Assembly: GCA_014529385.2 (NCBI GenBank)
Contig: CM043957.1
Coordinates: forward strand, 65,578,003 to 65,642,002
DNA from: Adiantum capillus-veneris
Lineage: Eukaryota; Streptophyta; Polypodiopsida; Polypodiales; Pteridaceae
Length of the DNA: 64,000 nucleotides
Reading direction: 5' to 3'
The notes under the pieces are model-generated. The model saw nothing but the letters and a program-made list of their open reading frames with translations, ran no database searches and had not been told where the DNA came from. The number at the start of each line of letters is the position of its first letter. Position 1 is the first letter of the stretch. Positions 44,335 through 56,383 of the stretch are shown one piece after another. Both the position numbers and the translations under genes were made by a program.

Positions 44335-45574
44335 ATGGAATCAGCTAAGCTTGAAGCTTATCAAAATTTGGTAAGAATCACGCAAGAGATGATGGAAAAA
44401 CAAAAACCCAAGCTTGAAAATATGGCAGAACCTGAGGAGCTTGTGGTAAGAGCCAATAAAGAAAAATCCAAAATGGTGGTAGAACTCCACCTTGAAACAA
44501 AAGAGCCAGAACTTATAGTGTCGGACAACGAAGATGCCTTAGACGGAATTCCATTCGTAGAAGAATACTGGCCAGGACACCTATGGGAAAAAGTTAGAGA
44601 GATTATTAATTAATGATGGGAGCCTAACTCTGAAGTCAACTCCTATAGAGGAAGTTTGGTTAGACAATCTACCTCCTGATACGGACATGGATGTATAATC
44701 CTTGTATGGGGATTGTGGATCTGAAGCTTCAAGAATGTCTAAAACATTACCCTCTTATTTGGGAGTTAACGAAGATGAATCCATAGTGTGTAAAACCACT
44801 CAAGTAAAAAGAGCGAAACAAACCCTAGAAGTAGACAACGTTCATTCAATCATGTCTATACCCATCCAATGCACTCTTACTTTAGGAGAACTGTTGAAAA
44901 TCAGGCCATATCTATGGAATGATCTACAAGAAATCCTAGAGAAGGTGGGAATAACAGGACTAACTACAAAAAATTTGGGAAAATTGAAACACAAAATGGA
45001 CAACAAAGAGATTCGATATGTTCCAATGAACAAAGTTGGAGAATACAACGAAGGGGAAGAAGAAAACACAACCCTTCCAGTGAAATATAATGACATAGAA
45101 ACCATGGCAATACTGGATACTGGGGCAGGCATAGCCATAGCCACGAAAGTAGTATGGGAATCCTGGGGGCAACCAACCATTAGACAAACTCGAATGAAAT
45201 TGCAATTTGCTGATGGACACATTAAAAAACCATTAGGACTGCTTGAAAAAGTGATAGTTAATTCTTGTGGAATTGAATATCAACACACTTTTGCCATAGT
45301 AGACGTGGGAAAGAAACTCAATTACGAAATCATATTGAAAAGACCTTTCATGCGACAAGTACAACTCATTCAAGATTGGGGGAACAATTATCTGTACTTG
45401 AAGCAAATGGGATCGATAACAAGGGTTAATCTAAAAGATCACACTTATAGAGATGCCATAAAAACGCCCAAACAAGAATTCGATTCAGTTTCTTTAGCTG
45501 AAACTAAGCTTCCATCTTGGTTGAACAAAGACACTCCTATTTGGATGTGCGGAGCTTCAGAAAACGGGAGCTAA
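44335..45574 (+). pseudogene. gypsy protease (first retropepsin-like domain)
   Basis: The frame 44,702-45,574 (290 residues) contains MAILDTGAGIAIA with catalytic Asp 139 and, about 90 residues on, EIILKRPFMRQVQLIQDWG, the partner strand where ILG is usual (here ILK). The upstream charged frame (44,335-44,613) may be the gag-protease linker. It would process the polyprotein. The frame is open, but it is separated from gag and RT by stops. Confidence 0.87.
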
Positions 45575-46299
45575 AGAGAAGAATGTATCTTAGAAAGGGA
45601 TTGCACAGATGAAGCTTATGTACGTGAAACCTTTCTAGAGCATTTGTTTGAGCCATTTGAGTGGACTCAAATTTTAGTGACAATGGATGTATGTGTAAAT
45701 ACGTCTATGCCTACTCAATTTTGCAATGAGGATGGCTATGACATAATTCCCATACAAATGATCTCAACCCTCCACATTGAAGACAAAATTCCGGAATTCA
45801 AGGACTTGATGAAAGCTCAATAAGTCTTTTCAGACCTCTACTATGATGCAACAGATGAGTTACAAGAACACTCACCTACCTCAGATGATTCAGGGTCGGA
45901 AAAAGAACATGTGAGAGCTAAGCTACTCATGAAAGGAGGGGAGGAAAAGCTTTTTGACTTTCCTAACCAGAGACCAAGAAGACAAAAATGGTATAGATGA
46001 AAAAGAGACACTAGAAATTTGAAAGCTAGACCTATGCCATCAATCTCTAGTAGAACACAGTTCCCGATGCAGATAGATGCACATGATTGTGTCAATGAAA
46101 AAATAACGGGCATGTATCCTTCAAACGAAAATCCAAAAATTGGAAAAACGTCTAGAAAAATGAGAAAAGAAACTCAAGCAAAACCTAAAAATCAGGACAA
46201 GGATTCAACCATGACACGAGTCGAACGAAAAAAGAAATATCAAGAGTTAAAAAAACTCTAAAGGAGATATATACAACTGAAACGGAAACCACTGAAGAA

Positions 46300-48492
46300 G
46301 AGGGTAAAGATGTAATGAGTGTTCCATCCCATTACAAGAAATATACTCTCTAAGATCGAAAAATCATAGTTGAACAACCTGTTAGAGAACTATCAAAACA
46401 AGGAGAGTCCTACAAAGGGCCTGAAAACGCAAAAAAGATAGATCTGGCCGAACCAGGAGAAGAGCCTAGACCAGCCTACATTGCAAATGACCTTACGGAA
46501 GAAGAAGAAGAGCTTTTGTTAAGCTTACTGAAAGAATATCGAAATATCTTTGCTTGGTCTTACAAGGATCTCAAGGGTGTTAATCCAAAAATCTGTCAAC
46601 ATACCATACCCATGAGAGATGATGCAAAACTAAGTAGACAAAAGCCATACACATACAATGAAATATTTGCTAGGAAGATCAAAGAAGAGATTGAAAAGCT
46701 AAGGGAGACTGAATTCATTTATGAAATCGAACACACAGATTGGGTATCTCCAATTGTGGTAGTGCCCAAGAAAAATGAAAAACTACGCGTGTGTGTCAAC
46801 CTCAAGAAATTGAATGCAGCTACCACTAGAGATAACTTTCCGCTTCCAATCACTGAGCATGTTTTAGAATGAGTTTCAGGAAAAGAAGCTTACAGCTTTT
46901 TAGATGGCTTTTTGGGATACAATCAACTTTTGGTTGACCGAAAAGATCAGCATAAAACTGCTTTTGTAACGGAATGGGGTATTTGTGCCTATTGGGTTAT
47001 GCCTTTTGGGTTAACCAATGCCCCTACCACCTTTTAAATGATGAGCCATGCTTTAAGAAATATCTTAGAAAATTCTTGGAAGTATATATGGATGATCTAT
47101 GCATACATTCATCAATCCGAGCTGATCATTTTGAACCCCTCAAAAAGGTATTAAAAAAATGTAGACTTTTATAGGATTTGCTTAAATCCTGAGAAGTGCA
47201 CATTCATGGGTAGACAAGGAAAAGTTCTTGGACATATAGTGTCTAAAAATGGCATAGCTATTGATATGGACAAAATTCATGTTATTGCTGATTTGCCTAA
47301 ACAGACAACAGTCAAGGGGGTTCAAGCCTTCATGGGGCATTGTGGATATTACAAACGGTTCATTTATATGTACGCTATAATTGTAAAACCCATGTATATT
47401 TTGATTACACACTTTGAATGGACTGAGGCATGTGAAGAATCCTTCATGAAGCTTAAGCAAGCTCTCACTTCAGCTCCAATATTGAAAGCACCAGATTGGA
47501 ATAAGATATTTCACATACATGTAGATGCTTCCAATTTTTCCATCGGGTGTATACTAGCTCAACCAGGAGACGAAAATTTTGATTTTACTATTTCTTATGC
47601 TAGCCGGCAATTGATTATGGCAAAAAATAATTATAACACCACCAAAAGGGAAGGATCAGGAATGATCTATGCCATAAAAAAGTATAGACATTACCTATTA
47701 GCAAACAAATTTGTGTTCTTTGTGGACCACCAAGCCTTATTGTACTTGGTCGACAAGCCATGCAACATAGGAAGAATAGTGAGATGGTTCATCATTCTTC
47801 TAGAATTTGATTTCATTGTAGTTGGGAAAAAGGGCACTACACATCAAAGATCAGATCATTTGTCAAGGATTGTTTCAGGGGAACCACCTAAAGGAGTAGA
47901 TGATGATCTATCAGATGCATATCCTTTCTCTGTTAAAATGATACCTCGATGGTCGAAAAATATGGTATCATTGATGACCATAGCTCAAGTGGATTTGAAA
48001 ATACCACTTCCTATTAAAATCAGATTGATTGAGCAATCGGCTATGTATCAATTGCTAGTTGAAAGGTTGTACAAAAGAAATCGGGATGGAATATTGCTCT
48101 TATGCATCAATCCTAAGGAGAAAACCCAATACCTAAGTCAAGCACATATTACTATAATAGGAATTCACTTTGCAAAAGATCAAACTATGCGACGGATCTT
48201 GAGACTTGGAGTATTTTGGCCAGCTATGAGGAGTGATGTTCATTCTTTTGTGAAAAATTGTCCTCAATGTTTAAAAAAAACACCCATACCTCATGTAACA
48301 TTGTTCCAAATGTCGCATGTTCCTAAGTGGAGTAACTATCTAGCTACTTACTTATCAAGCCGAGCATTTCCTGAGGATATGAGTAAACGCCGTCAAAGAG
48401 AAATCAAAATTGAAGCAAGATATTATGCTCTTATTGGAAACCAATTGTATCGAAGAGGTAAGTACCAACATCTACATCTTTGTGCAGATTAA
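46300..48492 (+). pseudogene. gypsy RT and RNase H, plus first H2C2 module
   Basis: RT: FAWSYKDLKGVNP, WVSPIVVVPKK, LRVCVNLKKLNAAT, AYSFLDGFLGYNQ, WVMPFGLTNAP, with a stop at 46,870 and another in the block before the catalytic site; the active-site region reads YMDD in one frame (47,080-47,100). The frame 47,206-48,492 has the RT thumb (CGYYKRF), RNase H (IHVDASNFSIG, ASRQL, VFFVDHQALLYL) and then a zinc module H314-x6-H321 ... C352-x2-C355. Domains are in family order. It is inactive because of stops and shifts. Confidence 0.88.
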
Positions 48493-49600
48493 GACGAATA
48501 TATTCTAGCTGGAGGTCACTTTTCTAGTGAAACCACTGTAAGAGAAATATTAATGGCAGGCATATGGTGGCCAACACTTTTTGCAGATGCCAAAGAATAT
48601 GTTCGGAGATGTGATGCTTGTCAACGAGCAAAAATGCCAACACGTGTAGATAGCATGCTCTTAAGACCAATGATGGGGGCTAGAGCTTTCGCAAAATGGG
48701 CTATAGATTTTGTTGGGCCAATACAGCCACCTGCTTATAGAACCCGAGCTCAATATATCATTGTAGCTACGAACTATTTGACCAAGTGGGCCGAGGCTAA
48801 GGCAACTCAAAAGAATGATGCCAGAACAACCGTCGCATACTTATATGAGTATGTGTTCACAAGATATGTATTGCCAATAGAAATTGTCAGTGATAGGGGA
48901 ACTCATTTCCTCAATGAGCTTATCGAGTATCTGCTTAATGAATTTATGATCATCCATAACAAATCAACTCCCTATCACCCCCAAGCAAACGGCCAAGCTG
49001 AGCATACGAATAAAATTCTTAGCTCAGTATTGACCAAAGTGGTTAGTTCAGGAAGGACAAACTGGGAAATGAATCTCCATGCAGCTCTATGGGCTTATCG
49101 AGTTTCATTTAAAACAGTTTTGAATGCTACACCCTTTGACCTTGTTTGTGGTCTTGATGCCATACTGCCAATAGAGTTTCTATTGCCGACACTAAGGGTA
49201 GCTAAGGATCTTGAGTGGACTAGAAATTGTCAGAGAGACTTGAAGATTTAGAAAATCTAGATGAGCAAAGGCTAACTGTTGTAGCTCACATCTATGCACA
49301 AAACCGGAAGCAAAAATAATTTTTTGATTCCCACCTAATTACAAAAATCTTCAAGAAAGGGGACTTAGTTTTAGTCTATTCCCTTAAGAAACACATTCCC
49401 AAGTTTAAGAAAAAGGGAAACAGACCGTTTATCATTGAAGATGTATCTCCAAGTGGAGCAGTTAAGTTATCCACCCTAGATGGTGAACCAATGGCTTATT
49501 GGATTAGCGGATGTCGACTAAAGAAGTACAATGTGCCACTAATCAATGAATTGCTAGAAAGGATGCATGCAGCTAAGCAAAGGAAGATAAAACGATAGCA
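48493..49600 (+). pseudogene. gypsy integrase, with second H2C2 module
   Basis: A zinc module (GGHF at 48,511-48,522, then CDACQ with Cys at 48,610 and 48,619) precedes the core D52, D114, E150 (counted from the ATG at 48,553; 35 residues between the last two) in WAIDFVGP, IVSDRGTHF and HPQANGQAEHTN. The first His of the module seems lost at a short deletion near 48,490. After the stop at about 49,250 a C-terminal part continues (KKGDLVLVYSLKKH), as in gypsy integrases. No chromodomain is visible. Confidence 0.88.
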
Positions 49601-49651
49601 GGTTATTGATGAAGCCCAAGAAGAAGCTCAGCTGTGAGTACTCAAAAGGAA

Positions 49652-50217
49652 AACTGCTCTCAAGAATCAACAAATACCTATTCCCATCAACACTCTGGAA
49701 AAAGATGACCGACAATGGGAATTGCCGAAAGATGCCGTGTCAACAACAGATGATGAATGGTTAGATGGAATGGACCTTCGCATCAAAGTACAACTCAACA
49801 ATCATAGAACAAATGTATTGGTTGATACAGGAGCTCGAGGAAATGCAGTCAGTTATTCCACAGACAAGAAAGTAACCAATCAGTCTTTGACAACAGGAAT
49901 AGCGACTATCAAAGGATGACAAGAACCCAACACCAACATTGGGAGTAGTCAACTTAACTGTGATAGTACATGTATGTTCTTGTACTCATCAGTTTGTATG
50001 CTTACCAGATGAACACATGAATGAGACAATGATTCTTGGGAGCTCATGGATGCGGACGTACAAGGCAGTACTAGATTGGGATACAAATCAGCTCAAGCTA
50101 TCACCTAAAGGCGGACAACTCATTGTTCCAATTGCACCAAGCAAAGAGGAATGGAAAGTAGGTTACCAACAAGCAGACCAAGAAGAAACCAATCTTCTCC
50201 ATCCTATTGACAAGTAA
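49652..50217 (+). pseudogene. gypsy second retropepsin-like domain, after integrase
   Basis: The frame from 49,722 reads LRIKVQLNNHRTNVLVDTGA with the DTGA catalytic motif at 49,824-49,835. After a stop/shift at about 49,917 the next frame (49,939-50,217) gives VVNLTVIVHVCS and ETMILGSSWMRTYKAVLDWD, the ILG strand and following helix of retropepsins. The fold is complete apart from the shift. Its sequence differs clearly from the first protease at 45.1 kb, so it is not a recent duplication. Position 3' of integrase is not normal for gypsy elements. Confidence 0.78.
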
Positions 50218-53079
50218 ATGCTCCAAGTAGCATGCAAGGAGTCAGACAAATTTGGGTACCAAAAGCACAGCTTAAGGACAAACCCGGTTCAAATCTGGGT
50301 GCCCAAAACATCATCGACAATACCAAAGACGGTTCCAAATATCACAACACAGAGACGAGTATCTCTGAACAAGGAACATAACACGAAATGGATGTGGAAG
50401 AAAAAGGAGCACTTGTCTTCTCCGCAAACTATAAAACCGATCAAGCAATGGAGAGTTAAGTCTCAGAAAACTCAACCACACCATTCTGACCAAGACGAAC
50501 CAAGATATCAATGGCGGCTAAAAGCTTGACAACAGTCAAAAGTGATACAAATAGCTCAAGCAATCAGCGTGTAAAGCATCCTGATGGTACAATCAAGCAA
50601 AGAGCATACAAGCTATAAGATTTTCTCTTTGGAAGACAACATCCAAAAGCCTCGACATCAGAAACCCTTGAGTTAATTACTCAAGACCCAACTCTTGCAC
50701 AACATAATGGTTTGAACTGCATCGATCTGAAAAGCATGGTAGAGCCAACCAAGGCTATGCATAGACGTGATTGTTCACCCCATGTACATAGTCGTCCCGG
50801 AGTACGCGGGGTGGAAGGGCACTAAGTAATTAAGGGCAATGTTTGAAGAGAGAGGGAAAGTTTGATGTTAACTTGTGATTTTTGCAAAATTACCTAATAA
50901 TGCCCTTATAAATCATCAACAAGGTAATTTAAATGATAATATCTCTCTGATGAGTGTAAATAGTGTATATACTATCAGAAAATAATCAAAAAATAGTTCT
51001 TTTTTGTTATTTTCCATTATTTTTCTTGATATTGAGACTTAAGAAATGGAGAAATCCAACAAACAACAGTCAAGATGTGTTTTTCAATGGATTTTATTAA
51101 TTATTGAATTTTTACTTTGCTTTTTTAGTGCAATGTGTTATTTTCTTTGATTTTTCTAATAAATAGGTCAAAAATTAACAGTAAATAGCAAAGGAGCTCA
51201 TATGAAAAAACTGAAGATATACTAATGATTAGAAAGACAAAGCGGAGAGGCAGAAAAAATTTCAATCAAATTGGCAGATGGAAGCAGGAAGCCTAAATTA
51301 GGCGACCGTACCTACTTTTGCAGAATGAGCTATAGAAATCCGATTGGGGAAATTCTTGAGCCTAACATAGATTTCACGGCCTAGTAGGACTAACATAGGA
51401 ATTTGGGAAAAAATGGTTCGGGAATTCCGTGCATAGATACCCAAGGTAAGCTAAAATCACCTCATTTCCACTTGTTGCCTTTGGAGAGATATGTCCGCGT
51501 ATAGATACCCAAGGTAAGCTAAAATCACCTCATTTCCACTTGTTGTCTTTGGAGAGAGAGCTTTTCGACCTTCTTCGCGTACATTTTCTGGAGTCCATAG
51601 TTGCCTGTTTTCAGTGCCGTCTCACACGAGACATGAGGGGTAAGTTCTATACTTATCAATGATCCATTCTGTACGGCCGGTAGCTAGTCTAAACCCCTGG
51701 AAAAAATCATAGAATCCGAGTAGTGCACGAAGACCTACGATAAAAAATCGACCATAGCGGCCTGTCAGCTCAACCGAATTAGATGAGACTTGAACTGTAG
51801 CATACCCCAACATAATAGAATATTTCTATATCAACAGTTGACCATTCGGCAAAGGTCAAGGCGGTCCCCAGTATAAAAGCTGGGTTTTTACGCAGATGCC
51901 AAAATTGGATTCTGACTCCACAGACAGCTTACATACGAGGTCTATACACAATATATATGATTGGTTTTATAAAATCAATCAAGCCAAGCCCTCGAAAAGT
52001 AAAAAACGGCTCGAAGGCTACAAAGCGTCAAATTTGACATACGAGGTCAAACTGACTCCAAATGGGCCAAAATTGGATGAGTTGCTTCAGGACTATGTAG
52101 CGGACAAGTCCATAGCCTCAAAAGTGACTAACCAACTCTACAAGCCATGTAGTCCCAAAAATTGGTGATTTTAGAGTCGAGAAAGCACAAAGTGATGCTG
52201 GCAAGACCAAGTTTTACCAAATTCAACTTAGGACTTGTTTTGGGTGTATAGAATATGTTTAGGTCAAAATTCTCAAGTTTTGCATGAAAAAGATGACTGC
52301 TCTAAATAATCGCGATTATTTACTTTTGCAATATTTTGGCTTGAAAATGGTATCATCACCTCATCTATCACTTGTACACGCCTATTACATGCCACATTTC
52401 AAGTATGAGCCAAAACGATCAATTATAACTAGGAAAATTGCCAAAAAACGCAAAGAAGTCCTTTCAAACCAAGTTCTGAGTTATGAGTCACATTTTTTGA
52501 TCCAAATCACCTCATATCACAGACACAGAGTCTACACCATGCTTAGAACCAAGTTGCACAAAAAAAAAATCATTTTGATAAAAAAATAATAATCGCGATA
52601 ATTTACTTTTTTGCCAAGATGGGGTAAAATTGCAACTTTGCCATCATGGGACCAGAGTACATGATGTCCTAAGCCCACTAACCAAGTTTGAACAAATTTG
52701 GAGTTCAAAATCTCAAAATTTCTTTACATCTACTATTTCAGAGACCTCAAGCCTAAATCTGGCACCATTTTCATCCTGTGCGCTCAAATGAGCCCACACT
52801 TCATTCAGAGTATCTAATTGATACATACTTCAAGCCTATAATGTCAAAATTGCAAGAAGTTGAAAAAATCTCTCAGCTGTAAATAATCGCGATTATTTAC
52901 TTTTGTTACAAATTTTTGCTTGGACTTCATGATCTTTACATGTTTTTATGCATCTATGCATGTTTAAAAATTGGTTTGAAGCAAATTGGACTCAATTTGT
53001 CAGCAATTCATACTGAAGGACAATTCATGGCGGAATCTGCCAAATTTTCTAAAACACTATTCACTTAACAGGAGCCATG
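50218..53079 (+). other. gypsy internal non-coding region with repeats
   Basis: 2.8 kb with only short frames. It holds a 68-bp tandem duplication (ATAGATACCCAAGG at 51,433 and 51,501), a TATAAAAG box at 51,872-51,879 followed by a 90-codon frame at 51,896, and three palindromes centred on TCGCGA at 52,303-52,322, about 52,590 and 52,879-52,900 with about 288-bp spacing. Confidence 0.75.
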
Positions 53080-55424
53080 CAAGCTACCGAGAAGGCTAAG
53101 AAGAGGGTCTCCCAAAAGGAAAAGCTACAAGAGCTACCACCCTAACAACTGGACACCAATTCAGTAAAGACAGCCAAAGCAACCTATCTATCTAAAGAAT
53201 AGCTTGAGGAGAATAACACAATGGTTTTCACAGGTAGATTCCAAAGTGAAGAAGGACATCAGGTAGAACTACAACTTCTGTAAAAAGAGGTCTATAATGT
53301 CGCAGCAAAGCCCGAGACAAAAGAAGCTAACATAAGGCTTGGGATGAGAGAGTTCTATGACCAAGAGCCATGTGGAGTAGATTTTTAGAAAGCTTATGAG
53401 CTCCTGTCTACAATCAAGGAAGATGGAACAATCCAGATCTCTGACCAGCAAGGGAACAAGGTCCAAGTGGTAATTACGAAAGAGATAGTGTCCGAAGCCC
53501 TCACATTGCCGACAGAAGGGATCACCATGAGAGCTAGAGATAGAAAGACACCAGGTACCTTCATCAAGGAAACCGCTACTGCAACCTTTGTTGATCTTAT
53601 CCAAAAGCAAGTGGAAGAACTGACAAGATTATATCATCAACACTTCCACTTTCTCGCAAAGAATCACCAAGATACACAATACCCAATCATGCAATTGCAA
53701 CTACATTTACACAAGTGTTAAAGTCGACAACCAGGCAACCTATCAACCACGCACAATATGTTCTGTCCACACTGAAGGGTACAAAGAAAGAGGGTAAGAT
53801 GACATGTGTGTAGCCTACCATGCTATTGGCTTGGCAGACAATTTGCCATCTTCCCCAGACCAGAACACATGGATAGTGTCTACCTAGCCATCCCCTCAAG
53901 CCACAAGACTCCCCAAAAGAACTTACAAATTCGATGAAGATTCTGCTGAGAGCTCTCTAGAAGGGCATAGCAACGATAGCTCAGACAATGAGGAAAGAAG
54001 AGCCCGCATTGAAGAGATGAAAAGAAAACAGTGGCATCACATCAAGAGGAGCCTCAACAGAAGAAGGCAAGGTTTGAGAGAGAGAAGCACTCTTATGAAC
54101 AAATCCGCCAAGCTCAAGGCAAGGACCCTGCAAAATGGGTACCTATAGAAGTAAAAGGACCAAGAACAAAGCACCCTGCATGGAGAGAAGCACAAGATCC
54201 AAAGGATTTTGGAGAGAATGTATCAGGAAGCGGAGGCATTAAAGCTAAAAGAAGCTCAAGAAGCAGAAAGAAAAGCTAAAAATGCAGCGGAGCAAGAAAA
54301 ACAAGCAGAAGAAGCACAGAAGCAGGTACGTCAGAGCAGCCACATATTGATATTCCCTCAGTCTTTTTCATTGAGATGGAAACACAACCAACAAAAGGAC
54401 TAGGTGGCGAAGAAGAATTTCAGGTACCATTAACAGAAGCTGATGAAGTGCCAATGGTCCAACTTTCAAAAGCTGAGGAAGATGCACTTAAAGAAAAGGT
54501 TACTCAAGAGACAGATGAGCAATGGAAAGCAGTGATGGATTGGGAGTTGAGAGTTCTTCACTCTGTCAATGTTATCAACTCACTCCCAACCAAATCAATG
54601 CACAATGGCATCAGGGATCACTACCATATCCCTTGATTAAGGTAGAGATGCTACAGGTTAAGGAAAGACTTTATAAAGACACGCAAGTAGAAGGAGCAGA
54701 TGAAGTCCACCCCAAGTGGAGAAAGAGCTGGCTGAACAAGAATCCTAGATACCTGATTCTGTTCACAAGAGCACCTGTGGAACTTCAAAAGGATCCAACT
54801 TTTTGTCTTGTACCAAGAGTAAGGACGTGACAAGCACATTAGACAATGACAAAGAAGCGGTCTACATGGCTGAATTATCCAAGATTGCCAGCTCCAAAAA
54901 AGGGAACACTACATGCTAACGGACTACATGGTGAAAACCCTAGCGGACACCATGTCATTCTTCAAAAGCCTCCCTGATCTCTCATGTGCTATGCTCTACA
55001 AAATTTTTCGAATGCTGCTTACATGCATTGAAGTCTTTCATGAGCCAGAGCAAGAAGGAGCCCCGTGGATGTCCTTCCTCGAGGGCAATAAGGGTTTATG
55101 CTACGATCTCAGTGGCCAACCTTTCAAAGAAGTCCTTTATGGCTTCTACGTCCGCTGCATGTTCTTGCCATCTCATAATATGTTGGCATTTGAGAAAGCG
55201 TTCTACACAGGGTTTTTCACTTGGCGAACAAAGATTTTGGGCCAGTGATTAGCAACCTGACTTCCATATTCGTAGGCTACTCCGTAATCGAGCTAAAAAA
55301 CAGATTCACTACATATTTTTTGCAGATGCCAGACAAAGAGAGAAAGAGCAGATATGAAAAGGCTCTACATGCACTTAAAGACCGCCTCGCCAGCCGTCAA
55401 CCCGAAGATTATTTCAGCCCATAA
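53080..55424 (+). pseudogene. gypsy 3' coding block of unknown function
   Basis: A run of frames broken by stops lies between the non-coding region and the polypurine tract: 53,221-53,721, 54,031-54,636, 54,913-55,248 (111 codons), 55,221-55,424. Readable parts include VQVVITKEIVSEALTLPTEG, a coiled-coil-like Glu/Lys/Ala-rich stretch near 54,200-54,330 and VGYSVIELKNRFTTYF. The first part loosely resembles domains seen in other plant gypsy elements with extra frames, but I cannot name the family. No membrane segment typical of an envelope protein was seen. Confidence 0.55.
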
Positions 55425-55450
55425 AGCTGTGTCAAGGGACGACACAAGTG

Positions 55451-55463
55451 AGGAGGGGAGGAA
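55451..55463 (+). promoter_or_regulatory. gypsy polypurine tract
   Basis: AGGAGGGGAGGAA directly before the 3' LTR; primes plus-strand DNA. Confidence 0.85.
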
Positions 55464-56383
55464 TGTTAGCAGCAAGCTAATTTGGATACCATTTTTTGGA
55501 ACTCTCATTGTAAAAACACTTATTATTTTGATAAATCGAGAATATTGTAACTCTTATTTTTCGGATAAAACTTTATAATCGATGAGCCGGAGCTAAACCA
55601 AGCTTCCAGATGTATCAACCTGTCTTTACCCATGTTTACTTAGAGCCTCCAAATTATTAGTTTTGACCACCAAAAACCTTGGCTAAGGTATAAAAGCCAA
55701 TTTTTGTAAGTTATTTTTGAGTTTTGGATAATGAACTACACAGCGTGAGCTAACGGCGCTCACTTCTCTCCTTCTCGTGCTTCCTACTCCCTCCCCGGTT
55801 GTCACAATCCAGTCGCGTCTGTTGCGTTGCAACCGCATGTAAGAGATCTATGCATTGACGTAAGCATTTCAAGGTATTTCGTAGATTTTGGCGTCGTCGA
55901 CTCGCGGCCTAATTTCATCATAAGTAGGAATATATGCTTCAAAATCAAAAACTAAGTATAGGCGGGGTATCGGGGCATCATTGCTAAGCATTTAGATGCA
56001 TTTTGGGTCGAAAACGACTAGGTCAAAAACTTACTGCTGTTAATAATCGTGATTTTTGCACTTGACCTCAAGTGAGATTTGAGACCATAAGCATGCGTGC
56101 TTAGGTCTTATAAACATTTCCTAGAAGTTTCGTTATGTTTGGATGTCATTTGATGATGTAACGGATGTGATTTGTTTGTCGATGAGCGACTAGCTTTTGC
56201 TGATTTCAGTCACTTGAGTGTAGCTTGAGTTAGATGCGAGTTGCTTGTTGTTTTCCAAGAGATTAACCTCTTGTAACCTCTATGCACTAGTCGAGTCAGC
56301 TTCATCCCATGGATTGACAATTTAATCGTGGTTCTCGCTAAATCTGCAATAAGATAGGAGTGAGGTTAGACACCCATCCCACA
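55464..56383 (+). repeat. gypsy 3' LTR, complete (920 bp)
   Basis: Starts TGTTAGCAGC and ends CATCCCACA, followed by the target duplication CGGAT. A TATAAAAG box is at 55,689-55,696. A decayed copy of the recurring palindrome (AATAATCGTGAT) is at about 56,042. Confidence 0.85.

Larger units (their letters stand above)
40516..56383 (+). mobile_element. Very long Ty3/gypsy element (15.9 kb) with extra domains
   Basis: Bounded by the duplication CGGAT (40,511-40,515 and 56,384-56,388) in a hAT gene. Order: partial 5' LTR, repeat-rich leader, gag, protease, RT, RNase H, a double zinc module, integrase, a second protease-like domain, 2.8 kb of non-coding DNA with palindromes, a further coding block, polypurine tract, 3' LTR. 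RT before integrase defines Ty3/gypsy. The length is in the range of the Ogre/Tat group, but I do not assign a lineage. About 7-8% divergence between the aligned LTR parts and many stops show it is old and dead. Confidence 0.9.

Noticed and set aside
53080-55424. Envelope-like protein for the gypsy 3' coding block
   Set aside because: No signal peptide, membrane segment or cleavage site could be seen, so only an unknown coding block is claimed.
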